The translations under genes were made by a program, and so were the position numbers. Below the pieces are notes generated by a model. That model did no database searches. It had not been told where the DNA came from and saw only the letters and a program-made list of their open reading frames with translations. From NCBI GenBank assembly GCA_025602905.1, contig JAHLKI010000049.1:46266-110265 (forward strand): 64,000 nucleotides of DNA. Reading direction: 5' to 3'. Source of the stretch: Phlyctochytrium arcticum. Lineage: Eukaryota; Chytridiomycota; Chytridiomycetes; Chytridiales; Chytridiaceae. Of this stretch, positions 10,749 through 22,053 are shown piece by piece. Numbering within the stretch: position 1 is the stretch's first letter; every line of letters starts with the position of its first letter.

Positions 10749-12393
10749 ATGGGATATTGTCAGAAATGCGGAGAGATTGTGGCCAATACTAGTAATATAT
10801 GCGCTGCTTGTGGCAGCAAGGCGGGGGATGCCTCAGGATCCGGCATGTCATCCAAAGACAACCGGGGAGATACCTATTCCAACGCGTATCTCTCATCGGG
10901 TCTCAACGCGGGTGTCGAGCATGGGATAGGGCGGATGCTCGGTGTGGATCCCAAGAATGTCAATGAAGTTTGCATCGAGTGCAGTAGGAAGCTCACTCAT
11001 CACGAAGAAGTTTTTGTCGGTCCAACGCATGCGGGCGGCCACATCTACTGTCAGGGATGTTATGCCAAGAATTTCAAGAAGGGGGATTGTGAAAAGTGTC
11101 GAAAGCCTGTGCTTGGCTTGGGAAAAGAGTTTGTTCAACAAGAAGGACGCGTATGGCACAAAGAATGCTTTGATCAGGGCAAGAGTTGCGTGGAGTGCAG
11201 CAAAGTCATCTTTGGGGCTGCGATTGAGGCAGAAGGCAAATACTATCATCCGCTCTGCTTTAAGGTAGGGAAAAGCACTTCGATCGCTGCCCATCTGTCT
11301 TTTCAAGCAAACTCAAATCCGTTAGTGCTTCAATTGCGGTGAGCGATTGACGGGCTCGTTCCTTGAGATTAACGGCAATCCATGCTGTAAGCCTTGCCAC
11401 AGCAAGATTCAACAGGCACGCCCTTCAGCAGTCTCAACATCGCGAGCACAACCTATCAAGCAGTCAGGAGGGTCCAATCCTTCCAATTCAGGCAATGCAT
11501 CTAGTGGACTTTCGGACGTTTTTGAACGAAAGGAAGTTGCGGATCTGGATAGACGGTGCGATAAATGCTTGGAAGTCGTCAGCAACGGTGGAGTACAGCT
11601 TCCCGACGGATTACTTTTTCACGACAACTGCTTTGTGTGCCAATCATGCGGCAAGGGCATCAATGGAAAGTATATACTAGACGAGTCAAAAGTGTACCAT
11701 CAGGAGGTAAGTTGAGAAGCGAAAAGTCCAACTTTAGCGCAGCGGTGCTCACAGTGACCCAGTGTCGTGTTAGCTTGATTAGCGCGAATGCCAATCTGCA
11801 GTGCCTAAAGTGTAAAAAGGCGGTCAGCGGCAAATTCGTGAAACTGGACAATGGCATGATGCACTCCGAGGTAATTGGAATCTAGATATTGGGGTGAAAT
11901 GATCTTACTTCTTATGCTCTACCCATATCATGCCTAGTGCTTCACATGCGCAGGATGCAATACTGGCCTGGCGAGTAAGCCGTTTGGAGACACGCCCTCT
12001 GGGCCCAAGTGCGAGCAATGTCTGACAAAACTCCCACCCAAATTCACACCCGGATTTACCGTTACCCAGTCCGGGCTGAAAGAAACCCGCGGAGTCGGAG
12101 GCGCCAAATTGGAAGACTCGTCCGTTTTGAAAAGCTTGGGTGGAACAAATACATGCCCGGCTTGTAACAAGGCGGTGTATATGCAAGATCAGGTCTTTGG
12201 TCCGGTCAACACCAAATGGCACCGGTAAGATTGAGTGGAACTGCGTTATAACTGTCACATATCACTGACAAAGCTGTTCCGGTACCGTAGGGGGTGTTTA
12301 AAGTGCACGACATGTAAGACGGCTTTGGATTCAATGGCAAAGATGAAGGACGTATCTCCATATTGTACTCAATGTTTCTCGAAACTCAAGTAG
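10749..12393 (+). CDS. LIM-domain protein with multiple zinc fingers
   Basis: The start MGYCQKCGEIV is followed by repeated CxxC...HxxC units. Segments seen: an N-terminal CQKC/CAAC zinc-ribbon-like pair (residues 4-25), then LIM units CIECSRKL...YCQGC, CEKCRKPV...WHKECF, CVECSKVI...YHPLCF, CDKCLEVV...FHDNCF, CQSCGKGI, CLKCKKAV, CAGCNTGL and CPACNKAV...WHRGCLKC, ending CTQCFSKLK. Five exons; introns are near 11264-11330, 11706-11800, 11870-11937 and 12226-12291. Linkers rich in Ser, Asn and Gly separate the domains. LIM units bind protein partners, and the likely role is an actin-cytoskeleton or signalling scaffold. No LIM-kinase, GAP or homeodomain part is present, so a specific orthologue cannot be named. 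Confidence 0.85.
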
Positions 12394-13477
12394 ACCTGAT
12401 CCATTCAAAGCCAAGGTTCCCTATTTACACCACAAACTCCTCTATGGCAGCATGCTAATTTATTAATCCACTCAACCATATAATTCCTTAGCCGTAGCTT
12501 ATATGGTTCGCTCGTTTTCGATAAGTCAAAAACACCAAAACCTCTGCCCGGGTAATTTCAGAAATTTCAAAGGATGAAATGATGGAGCAAACACAGTGTG
12601 TTTTCAAATGTTGTAGGAAGAAATGTGTGGGAAACACTGGTTTTTGTATCTTTATGGCGATAAAATGGTTAGATCGTAAAATGATACGGACGATACAGTA
12701 CTCTCGCGACTCCTTGTGCGCAGCAGCTCGAGACACCTATGCGCCTTCATAGCAACTTTACCGCTACCCACACCGTGCGAAAATCTTCTTCAAGTTACTC
12801 AGTAGATGTAGCGTGTAGCCCTGCTACTTTTTCTCGAATATATGAGGTGCTTGAAACGTCCTCTGAGGTTCAAAGCCATCCCGACTCGTCTACACTTTCC
12901 TGTGTCGAATGGGTCTCAAAGATATCCGCCGCAACCGATAGGTCTGGAAATTCCCACCGGCTCGCAGTCGATGATGATTCAGCCGTTCAAATTTTGAACT
13001 CCTGAATACTGTCGAATAAGTGTTCTCAGAGTTCACGGGGTACAGATCCTACGATATGGGTTCTGAATTTGGCGACATATCTACGAAGAAGGTTGACTGT
13101 CGTTTAATTCGATGCCAATTCAAACTACTCTTTGTAAGAAAAGTTAGTGTCCAGGTGTTCGAGTTTTCACATCAGATAAGTAAGTCTCACGGACGACAAG
13201 GCGCGTATCCATACTTGGGAGGACCCTTGAAGATCTTTGATTCCAGTTAAAATTTTACCATGAGTATCGACCAGTTGAAACCAGATTCTGATCATGAAGG
13301 GAGCAGGCAGGGGGGCAGGTATATCTACAGTTGGAAAGGCAGACTTTCTGACACCTGTCATTTTGTGTTTTGAGTAGGGTTGAGGTGGCGTTCATGTTCA
13401 TGAAGAGCAATCCCTTCGATGAAATCGAAAGGGCGAGAGTTTGAAGGCATTGGGATTTCAGTAAAGCTTACCTCAAA
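12394..13477. other. Intergenic interval with no recognised gene
   Basis: Over 1 kb lies between the LIM and PRL1-like genes. Short frames at 12739-13005 (+) and 13167-13361 (-) show no family feature. The minus frame reads PAPFMIRIWFQLVDTHGK and could be an exon, but I cannot extend it. Confidence 0.4.
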
Positions 13478-15450
13478 ATGACAAGAAGGCAACCCAAACG
13501 AAAGGCTGCTCCGAAGTCAAAGAAGGAGGCAACACCCGAGACGGCCGAGTCGTCCGAACCGTCCGTTCCACCGCTCGAGGAGCTCGCAGATCGTTCAATT
13601 AAACGCACGCACGAAGTTTTCCTCGCGAACTATGCAACACCAGCACCACCAGATCCACCTAGGTATATGCGGTATTGGGAAAGTGATACTGACATTCATT
13701 TATTGACGAATTACCTGGCAGCCAACGTCTGAAGCTAACATCGAAAGTCTTGGATGAATGGGACGAAGTGCGAGAGCTGCCGCCAGCGGTCGCTGCCCAT
13801 ATTGCCAAAACAACATCAAAGGCCGAGGCAAAGAAGACTGCTAAAGGTATGAGTGACTTAGTTTCAACCGATTGCGGGTAATATGGACTCATATTGTGGC
13901 ATTGTAGTGGAAGGGGTGCGTGGAGGAGAGAGCGATGTGCAAGATATGCTCAAGTCAATACCGACCAAATCTGATGTACAAAATAGGTAAGTAAGTTTGG
14001 GAATGGATATAGTTGCGTTTTCTGAGCATACGTTACAGTACGTCTGGACCACAAGGCTCAAGTGGAACTGTCGCACTGCGACATCAACCAAAAAATCAAG
14101 TCACACTACGTTCTGCGGGAGGTTCACAGACATCTGCGGCATTGGTGCGGATCAAAGAGCCACGAAAGGTGCCAAAGCCAAAATGGCATGCTCCATGGAA
14201 GCTAATGCGGGTGCGAATCTATATCGGACGGGGTACTTTGACAAGAATCCTGACATTGTTTATGTAGGTTATCAGTGGGCATTTGGGATGGGTTCGGGCA
14301 GTAACAGTGGAGCCTGGAAATGAATGGTTTGCGACCGGTGCGGGTGATCGAGTCATCAAGGTAATTGATAGATGGCCTTTGTAGAGATAACCGATCTCAC
14401 ACAATCACCCGGCAGATTTGGGATTTAGCCTCCGGAACACTCAAGTTGACATTAACTGGTCATATCTCTACTGTCCGCGGCTTGGCTGTTTCACCGCGGC
14501 ATCCGTACCTCTTCTCCTGTGGAGAAGACAAGATGGTGAAGTGTTGGGATTTGGAGTACAACAAGGTCATCAGACATTACCACGGCCATCTCAGTGGTGT
14601 CTTTGCTCTTTCGTTACATCCAACCTTGGACCTTTTGGTAACTGGTGGTCGTGATTCGACAGTTCGAGTGAGTAGTGTTCAAAAACTTGTTTATATGTGA
14701 AGGTCACCCGCTGACCAAAGTCACACAAGGTGTGGGACATGCGTACAAAAGCGCAAGTGTTTGCTCTTACAGGGCACTCACAAACTATCTCTGATATCAA
14801 ATGCCAAGAAGCCGATCCGCAAGTTATCTCGGCATCGATGGACTCCACCATCCGCCTTTGGGACTTGGCTGCCGGCAAGAGTATGTCGGTTCTTACACAT
14901 CACAAGAAAGCTGTCCGTGCCCTTGCGGTCAATCCTCGGGAGTTTACGTTTGCAAGTGCCAGTGCCGACAACATTAAGCAGTGGAAATGTCCAGAAGGAA
15001 ATTTCATCCAAAACCTAGAGGGCCACAATACGATTGTCAACACTTTGGCATGTAACCAGGAGGGCGTTCTAGTGTCCGGCGGTAAGCAAGAAACTGGAGG
15101 TGCACTTTATTCTTGTGCTGATGATGACTTTTACAGGCGACAATGGATCCATGTACTTTTGGGACTATAAATCAGGCTACAACTTCCAAACGGCAGAATC
15201 GCTTGCTCAGCCAGGATCGCTGGATAGCGAGGCGGGCATCTTTGCCTCTACGTTTGACCGAACTGGATCTCGCTTTATCACGGGCGAGGCTGACAAGTCC
15301 ATCAAGATTTGGAAAGAAGATGAAAATGCGGTACGTCTACTTGCTCTCATACTTGTCTTTTTCCTCAAACTCACTCACATGTGATTACAGACCCCAGAAA
15401 CGCATCCAATCAACTGGCGGCCTTCGTTAACTAGGGGAGGTGTATACTAG
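13478..15450 (+). CDS. PRP46: PRL1/PLRG1 (Prp46) spliceosomal WD40 protein
   Basis: WD40 subunit of the NineTeen/Prp19-associated complex, nuclear, needed for spliceosome activation. The N-terminus has the conserved SIKRTHEVF segment after a Lys-rich start, then [14 protein letters not shown], and about seven WD40 repeats. Diagnostic strings are [59 protein letters not shown] and [15 protein letters not shown], ending [11 protein letters not shown], all typical of PRL1 orthologues. At least nine exons with introns of 50-70 nt (near 13661-13720, 13847-13907, 13986-14038, 14262-14310, 14360-14414, 14668-14729, 15081-15136 and 15330-15390). The last exon ends at 15450. Length fits the family, though the linker before the WD40 repeats is shorter than in animals. 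Confidence 0.93.
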
Positions 15451-15623
15451 ATCTAAAAATTGACTATTTGTTGCGTTGTGCATGCGATTGATGAATTTTG
15501 ACACCCGGATTTTGGCAGTCGTGGCTTGTGACATGACGGCGGCCGCGGCGGCGATTCCGGTGAAGCAGTTGGCTATGACATTTTAGACATTAGAATAGAA
15601 ATCTCGATAAACACTGCATCTCC

Positions 15624-16534
15624 ATGTTACGGTACACAGCACGGAGAGCCACCAGGCCCTTTACATGCTCGGAAGGCTCGTTCAGAGCCGTACGAGAGTC
15701 CCTCTGGTCTTTTCTCTATTACAACAGCAACAAACCACCAATACACCACCGCCTATTTTCCTCAACTCCGACACAATGCGCCCGCCGGACACACTACCAA
15801 ACGCTAGGAGTAGCGCACAATGCCGACAAGAAAGCTCTGAAGAAACAGTTTTACAAACTTTCTATGAAGTAAGGCACCAGCTCACCGTGCGGCCGGGCAC
15901 ATTACTTACTATGATCATTCAATGTAGATATCACCCCGACAAGAATCCCAATGATACTGCCGCTGGCGACAAATTCATTGAGATTAACGAAGCTTACACT
16001 ATACTCAACAATGATTTCAAGCGCTCAGAGTATGATCGACATCTTCAGCAGTCTTCGAATCCGTTTGCTGCTACACGGACTGGTCCTCGACGAGCGGCGC
16101 ATGTATACCAACGCAGCAACAACCTCGATCCCGAAGAATGGATTCTGTTTCGACGCAAACGGCCCTCATCACGACCTGTATATGATTTCTCCAAACATGA
16201 GCAAGGTCATTATGGAGCAGAGGCAGCTCACGAGCGCGATGGGACCCGACAAACCCGACAGAATAAGAGTACGTACTATCGCAAAATGCAGGAGGCGGAG
16301 CGGATGGAGCAAAAAATGTTTTGGACATTGACGACAGGCTGTGTATTGGTGTATTTCCTGTTCTATTCAGGGCTGGTCCATTTGATATTCCTGGACAACG
16401 AGCCGCTTGATGAGGAGGAAGTCGCGGACCGAATGCGAGAGTGGACGAAATTGAAGCATAACATAAGAGAGGCGGAGCGATCAAGTACCATCCAATCCCC
16501 ACCACCACTGCAGATAGAAGGAGATTGTACATAG
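15624..16534 (+). CDS. Membrane-anchored J-domain protein (DNAJC30-like)
   Basis: Two exons (15624-15870 and about 15928-16534). The N-terminus is basic and Ser/Arg-rich ([13 protein letters not shown]), consistent with a mitochondrial targeting sequence. The J domain begins [27 protein letters not shown] and continues after the intron with YHPDKNPND, so the HPD motif that stimulates Hsp70 ATPase is intact and sits right behind the splice junction. After the J domain come a basic linker and one hydrophobic segment ([20 protein letters not shown], about residues 210-230), then a short charged tail. The layout of targeting peptide, J domain and single C-terminal membrane span resembles DNAJC30-type proteins of the inner mitochondrial membrane. 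The exact orthologue is inference. Confidence 0.82.
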
Positions 16535-16796
16535 TATGCGCATCAAGTCTAACTTATTGTCAAAATACCCCATGGCACATTCATTAAAAGCAAATAGTTG
16601 ATGCACTGTTCTTTAGATCATTTATGTCGTTGCGTTAACCGGTAGAGCTGTGTGTTGTTGCCAGGGGGTTGTTGATGTGCGGCACAAAGCGCCACTCGAA
16701 GCAGTCGAAGCACCGCACGCGGAACAAACTTCGCAGATCAACCTCGATAATCCATCTTCACTTTCTCAAAGACTTCATCTATTTTAACGACAAAAA

Positions 16797-17595
16797 ATGC
16801 GTTTCCTCTCTGTAGCCATTACACTGTTGTTGGCAACGGCTGCGGCCGCCAAGGGGCCCAAGATCACCCACAAGGTTGCCTTTGATATTCAGCAAGGAGA
16901 CAAAGATCTTGGTTCAATCGTGATTGGCTTGTACGGCAAGACTGTCCCCAAGACGGTTGAGAACTTTCGAGCTCTCTGCACTGGCGAGAAGGGCTTCGGA
17001 TACAAGGACTCCAAGTTCCAGTGAGTAGTTTTTCTTTGGCTTTCAAATAAGCATATCAACCCACGGGCCCTCCATTCTAACTCGGATTGGATATCAGCCG
17101 GGTCATCAAGAACTTTATGATCCAGGGCGGAGACTTTACTCGTGGTGATGGAACTGGAGGCAAATCCATCTATGGTGAGAAGTTTGCGGACGAGAACTTT
17201 AAGTTGCGCCACACTGGACCTGGAGTTTTGTCTATGGCCAACGCTGGTCCTGACACCAACGGCAGTCAGGTACAGTCCTCCAGAGTTTTATGATTGTTAT
17301 GTGTGCAAGCTGATTGACGGACTTGCAACCAGTTCTTCCTGACCACTGTAACAACTTCTTGGTTGGATGGTCGTCACGTCGTTTTCGGAAGTGTCGTTGA
17401 AGGCATGGATGTCGTTAAGGCTGTTGAGACCACCCCCACCAACCCAGGTATGCCCATATCTTTTTCCAATATGATAGCACTATCAGTACCTAACTCCATT
17501 CTTTTGTAATTCCAGGTGACAAGCCCAAGGTGGATGTTGTCATCAGGGAGTGCCGTGAAATTCCTGTTGTTGAAGAAGTGAATGCGGAGCTGTAG
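16797..17595 (+). CDS. Secretory-pathway cyclophilin (peptidyl-prolyl isomerase B type)
   Basis: Four exons (16797-17021, about 17099-17270, about 17334-17446, 17517-17595). A signal peptide ([18 protein letters not shown]) precedes a complete cyclophilin fold. Active-site landmarks are present: [30 protein letters not shown] (split by the first intron), [30 protein letters not shown]. It catalyses cis-trans isomerisation of Xaa-Pro bonds during folding in the ER. The C-terminus is EEVNAEL, not a canonical HDEL/KDEL, so ER retention is uncertain; secretion is possible. About 200 residues, as usual for cyclophilin B. Confidence 0.93.
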
Positions 17596-17771
17596 ATTTC
17601 CGCCGATACATTAGAGTATTTGGACGTTTTGTAGTTGTTTTCGGGATGATGACCAATGATATAAATTTAAGTTGAAACCTCGTGAATATATACAATCTGA
17701 AAGCGGAGCGGGGTGTCGGAAATGTCCAACACGGCGGGTATTTACATTTCTATAAGACTATCTAAGAACAC

Positions 17772-19448
17772 CTATCCGGTTCCCAACCCGGATCGGCGGC
17801 TCCGAATAAGCACTTCTACAGGTTCTACCAATCCTCCTTCTGCCGACCCAGTACCTAGTGCTTGCCCTGCAGACCAACCCATTGCCATAAGCATACGGTG
17901 ACCTACGTTGCCCTGCCCAATCGGCTTGGATCCCTCTCCGACCACGGATCCAACCATGGGCTTGGCCGAATGGTCGGGGGCGCCAGGCACCCTGCGAGTC
18001 TTTGGTTTGGGCAAACGCATGGGTCCCTTCAATCGTCCATCAGCTAGAATCTCCTTCTCAAGCACCTCATGCACAAGAGTTCGCCAATTGGGTGGCACGG
18101 AGGACCGCTGCGTGCGAATAAGAATGGAGACCTTGGACTTTCCCTTACCCCGATTCTTGAGACGCAGGATGTACTCTTGTGCAATGCCTCCCACAAGTCG
18201 GCGGACCGCGCCAGGCATTGCCGGCAGCATAAGTGTATCAGCACCGGCCAGCGTCTTTACAAATGTCCGTATCCGTTTGTTTATATCTGTGAGGAATATC
18301 GTCAGGTCCTGGGAGGCCCGGCCATTCGTGCGGACCAAAAGGTTCGTCAGCTTCACACTGTCCTCTTCGCATTTGCGTTTGATTCCTCGTTTGTCGTCTT
18401 TCACTTTGCGTTGCTCCCGTTTAGCCAGTTTTCGCTTCTGCGTTTTACTGAGAGATCTTGGAGATTCCAGGCCTTCCGATTGGCCACTATGATATTTACG
18501 GGGTGAGCGAGCATCTGATGCCCTCTTCTTTTCGTACCCTGCTTTCATAAAGGCAGTCTCATCTTCCAACTCGCTTGCATCACTTTCCAAGTCCAGCTGG
18601 GTGAAAGCATCCAAGGCCCCCGTAGAGGAACTTGAGTCAGAATCAGAACTGTCACTATCATCGTCGTCCATGTCCAGCCCCATCATCAAGTACTCAAACA
18701 TGCCAACCTCGGCTGTCGGACTTTCACCTCCGAGGCCGTCATCGTCATCCAAGCCGGGCAGAGGGGCGAGGTTGATGGAGGACAGGTCCCCTACTGAAGC
18801 ATTTTGTATGTAGTCCATCATCACAGCCATCTCCTCTGCATCAACGTCCGGGTCATCATCACGTAAGACTGCCCGTTTCCCTCGGCGTTTCTTTGATATT
18901 CCACGTCCAGCGTGGCCATCTCGAGATTCGGTCGATGGTTTCAGTCTCGCAGCTTCCCTCTTGCTAACAAACAGACTGATGTATTCTTCTGCTTTGCCGA
19001 CAGGAGCGTCGAAATTGTCCTCTGAGCTGAGCCCGACGGCACATGATGGCCTTTGAGGGGATGGTTCACTTCGTTCGACGACTGTACTTTGCTTTGCAGC
19101 GGCTCGCTCTCTCTTTGCTCTTGAACGACTTCGAGGTCGTGAGTCTACAACGGACTGGACAGTTTCGTCGCAGTTTTGCAAAATCAGCTCACTATCCAGG
19201 ACAGCAGTAATTGCTAGCTCCTCAACCCGCAAAAGTTGGTCGCCGTCCGTATCTACAAAGAACAGATCTTCCATCATTCGTCGCAGGAATGCCATAGACA
19301 ATTCAACAATTCCTGCGCAAGTCGTACTGTCCTTAATGGTAATCAATTGAAAACGTGGCTTGGCGAGCGGAACATTGGAGCCTACAACATTCAGACTTAC
19401 TACGGTATCTGAGGTTCCTTCCCCAAGTTCCCCACCAATATACCCCAA
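17772..19448 (-). CDS. SQS1: SQS1-like R3H and G-patch protein (Prp43 cofactor type)
   Basis: One long frame on the minus strand. From the N-terminus: acidic Ser/Asp-rich region (DMDDDDSDSSDSDSSSSTG), basic nuclear-localisation-like stretch (KTQKRKLAKREQRKVKDDKR), an R3H-like region (FVKTLAGADTLMLPAM to VSILIRTQRSSVPP) and a C-terminal G-patch (IGQGNVGHRMLMAMGWSAGQ through the final GLGTG). Yeast Sqs1/Pfa1 has this layout and stimulates the helicase Prp43 in splicing and ribosome biogenesis. Oddity: the open frame runs to 19448 but has no ATG before 19295 (MAFLRRMMED), and an in-frame stop lies just upstream. Either translation starts at 19295 (507 residues) or an upstream exon is missed. The neighbouring gene upstream ends at 19513 on the same strand. 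Confidence 0.82.
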   Translation of the reverse strand: MGYIGGELGEGTSDTVVSLNVVGSNVPLAKPRFQLITIKDSTTCAGIVELSMAFLRRMMEDLFFVDTDGDQLLRVEELAITAVLDSELILQNCDETVQSVVDSRPRSRSRAKRERAAAKQSTVVERSEPSPQRPSCAVGLSSEDNFDAPVGKAEEYISLFVSKREAARLKPSTESRDGHAGRGISKKRRGKRAVLRDDDPDVDAEEMAVMMDYIQNASVGDLSSINLAPLPGLDDDDGLGGESPTAEVGMFEYLMMGLDMDDDDSDSSDSDSSSSTGALDAFTQLDLESDASELEDETAFMKAGYEKKRASDARSPRKYHSGQSEGLESPRSLSKTQKRKLAKREQRKVKDDKRGIKRKCEEDSVKLTNLLVRTNGRASQDLTIFLTDINKRIRTFVKTLAGADTLMLPAMPGAVRRLVGGIAQEYILRLKNRGKGKSKVSILIRTQRSSVPPNWRTLVHEVLEKEILADGRLKGPMRLPKPKTRRVPGAPDHSAKPMVGSVVGEGSKPIGQGNVGHRMLMAMGWSAGQALGTGSAEGGLVEPVEVLIRSRRSGLGTG

Positions 19449-19512
19449 AGATCGGGATTTTCACACGCACGGTGAAAATCAATGTCTCTTGGTATAGTAA
19501 TTACAATTTTCT

Positions 19513-20580
19513 CTAATATTTGTCCTTGCGCTTGAATATTCGGAACTGTACAATCATCCCTATTATGGCTAATGCTATCATGGAGCACAAAAGGGCAATA
19601 ACCTTGCCGTCCCGTCTGCCATATCACTACAAGTTAGAGGCAGCGTATAAATGCAGAAGCGAAGGAAACTTACGCAAAAACAGTAAAACTAAACTTGTCA
19701 GCTCCGACCAAAAAGTTGCGAGCCGAATCGGTGAATCCCGTCTTGGCATAACAGTCAATCCCAAATATCACGCTGTAGGCTCCTGCTATGCTTGATGCGA
19801 CAACCAGCAATATTTTTTGGAAAAACGAAATGAAAATCGCTGGCAGCGCGGTCATCACGGCCAAAAAGATGATGCGGCCTTTTCCATCCTTGATCTATTA
19901 TCACGAATGGTTGATTAGTCCTGAAGTTGATTTTGACAATAGCGGGAGAAACACGCACCACTCCACCCGATTCCCATGATAATATAAACATGCCAAACAG
20001 GAAACCGGCCGTTGCTCCTAGCAGAATCAAGCCAATCCGCCATAAACACAAGGATATGCCGCCGCCGACTATGCCGCATGCCAGTGATCCCAGAAGAAGT
20101 ACAGTATCCCTGTTGGGGTATCCACCAGAAGGCTCAAACCGCGACATAAGTATAAAAGCGACCATAGCTGCGTATTCGTCCAATGTAAGGTCTCCGGCGT
20201 GATCGTGCTTGAGCCAATGAAGGGTTCATACCTGACACAAAGAAGCCAGCAAAGAATAGAGTAACTTTGAAGAATCTCTGCCCAAAGAATAGAGCAAATA
20301 GTCCAACCACGATAGTGATTGCCCCCAGGACGGCCGTTTGAGCTATAATCTTGGTCGCCGCATTGAGAACACCTGTTGCTGAAATGGTCAAAGGTTACCA
20401 TTACACATCGCAAGGACACTGTTCCGGGCTGGTATAGTCACCTCCTCCACCACCTTCAGGTGTGGCTGTCGGTGTGGCCGTGGTCGTTGGGGTTTGGGCG
20501 TAAACATTCCCGACTGCGAATAGTAAGAACAGCAAGTATGCTACCAGGTTACTTCTGCGGCCATGCAGTATCGCACCCAT
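19513..20580 (-). CDS. Multi-spanning membrane protein (DUF4203/TMEM198-like?)
   Basis: Several exons on the minus strand. Starts at 20580 (MGAILHGRRSNL) with a signal peptide (VAYLLFLLFAVGNVYA) and a short Thr/Pro-rich and Gly linker. Hydrophobic segments follow: AVLGAITIVVGLFALFFG, VTLFFAGFFVSG, TVLLLGSLACGIVGGGISL, IGLILLGATAGFLFGMFI, IIFLAVMTALPAIFISFF, ILLVVASSIAGAYSVIFG and a last one after the final intron (VIALLCSMIALAIIGMIV), ending FRIFKRKDKY at 19513. A signal peptide plus about seven spans with many Gly matches the DUF4203/TM7SF3/TMEM198 layout; I rate that as likely, not proven. Function unknown. Introns are near 20390-20440, 20180-20230, 19895-19960 and 19620-19680. Confidence 0.72.
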
Positions 20581-21477
20581 TTTGTTTTCGATGACTTTCA
20601 GTCTTTGGATACACTGCAAAGTCAGAACCGAGCTCGACTTCTATCGTCTCTTTCGAGCTATTGTATATCACCTGACTGATGAAACCTTCCTCAGGAAAGC
20701 GACGAATGGCACATGGGCCACAAACATTGCACGGATACAGTTTGGATTTACTTATAGCATGGCAAAAGAAATGGAGCAGTGCCTCTTTTACCATGAGTAA
20801 ACTTCATGTACATGTCCATAGGCAGCAAGTATTGATTCTTTCCTTGCCAGGTCGTTGTGGGGAATGCTCATGCCCACACGCGAAACCTGACGCGAAACGC
20901 GACCAACTTTGCTTACCTACAGGTTGTGAGTAGTTGCTAGTACAGTGGTGTCGAAGCAGGTGTCGAAGAGCTGGTCGAAGAGCTTAAAGCGAGAAGCAAA
21001 CATTTATCACAGAGCACACAATCGAGTTGGAGCTCGACCATGACACCACATTTGCGGAGCCGCGAGAAGTAGAGTTGGGGGTCACAACACCATCTGGAGC
21101 CGATGATCCCCAGCCTAGTGAACGTCCTAAAGAAAAAGCGACCTCCCCAAATTGTTTTCGGATTCCTCCCGAACGCTGCCCGTTGTCTCATGTAAGCTCG
21201 ACTGTCAGCAACTCTTTCCATACACGGTCGCCCCCTCCAGCGACGTGTGGCACTCGTGGCCACTTGGTAAACGAAAGGAGATTGAGGTTAGTTTGTACCG
21301 TTTGCATACACGTTAGCACTTGAACTAAAGCTGGGGTATCAGTGGCAACGCGCCCGAATAATACGTCCGCGACTTCAATCGCAGATTTCTGTGGTCGATG
21401 CAGCAGCTCTTACAACCGCGAATGTTACAGGTTAGTCCAAAGATCAACGGAAGGTCAACGGAACCCGGCTTCATGAG
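20581..21477. other. Interval upstream of the retrotransposon, no recognised gene
   Basis: Frames at 20937-21263 (-) and 21027-21323 (+) overlap on opposite strands and show no family feature. The first 200 bp should include the promoter of the membrane-protein gene. Confidence 0.4.
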
Positions 21478-21591
21478 CACCAGCAACCACAGCTGGCGAG
21501 TTTCGATGCCCCGTAATCCCCATTTGTAGTGGGTGGGGGTGGACGGCTTGGGGAACGGCCACTTGCCCAGTTTGGCCGGCATTTGGTAAAA
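21478..21591. repeat. Repeat X, copy 1, left fragment (split by insertions)
   Basis: Matches 28699-28815 almost base for base (starts CACCAGCAACCACAGCTGG, ends TTTGGTAAAA). It stops exactly at the gypsy LTR; the rest of this copy continues at 28114 and again at 28627. On the minus strand it keeps an open frame (FYQMPAKLGKWPF...), also open in copy 2. Confidence 0.85.
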
Positions 21592-21814
21592 TGTAGGAGA
21601 ACGAGTTTGATTCACGCGGACATTTAGAACGGCGAGATCGCTGGTGCAACCCTGCGCCACGTTCGAAAAACCCCTTTCATAGATAGTCGGACTTTTGTAA
21701 AGTAGAGTTCTTTAGGTCGATAGAATAGATCATTCTATACTTGAATTCTTGAATACATTGCTCAACACAGTCAGTTTTAGTATCGTATTCAGGTCTGTAG
21801 TCTCGGCTACTACA
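21592..21814 (+). repeat. 5' LTR of the chromovirus
   Basis: 223 bp, TG...CA ends, near-identical to 27890-28113. Preceded by the duplication TAAAA. Confidence 0.95.
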
Positions 21815-22053
21815 TCTTTTTTGACTCAAAGAGTGGTGCCTTGTAGCGGAAGAAGGAATAGCTATCCTTCGGAAACTACTGGAAGAGTTTGGTAACCTTT
21901 AGTTACTAGTTTGGGGACGCCCGATCTGTTTTAGTGTGAAGAAGACTTTCATTCCGTTATTTAAATCCAAGATTGTTGTCGTCGGAAGTATCTCGAGAAT
22001 CGGCATTTCATTTCAAGATCACCGTTCCTAGCCTTTGTTTATCTTGCAACAAC

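Noticed and set aside
13167..13361. Velvet-domain-like exon (PAPFMIRIWFQLVDTHGK)
   Set aside because: Only a loose resemblance; no further velvet motifs could be found in any frame nearby.
17560..17595. HDEL-type retention signal on the cyclophilin
   Set aside because: The C-terminus is NAEL, which is not an accepted retention signal.
20937..21323. Overlapping ORFs on both strands
   Set aside because: Neither has homology-like text, splice-supported ends or biased codon use; probably chance.
21815..21850. tRNA primer-binding site of the chromovirus
   Set aside because: The bases after the 5' LTR could not be matched confidently to a tRNA 3' end.
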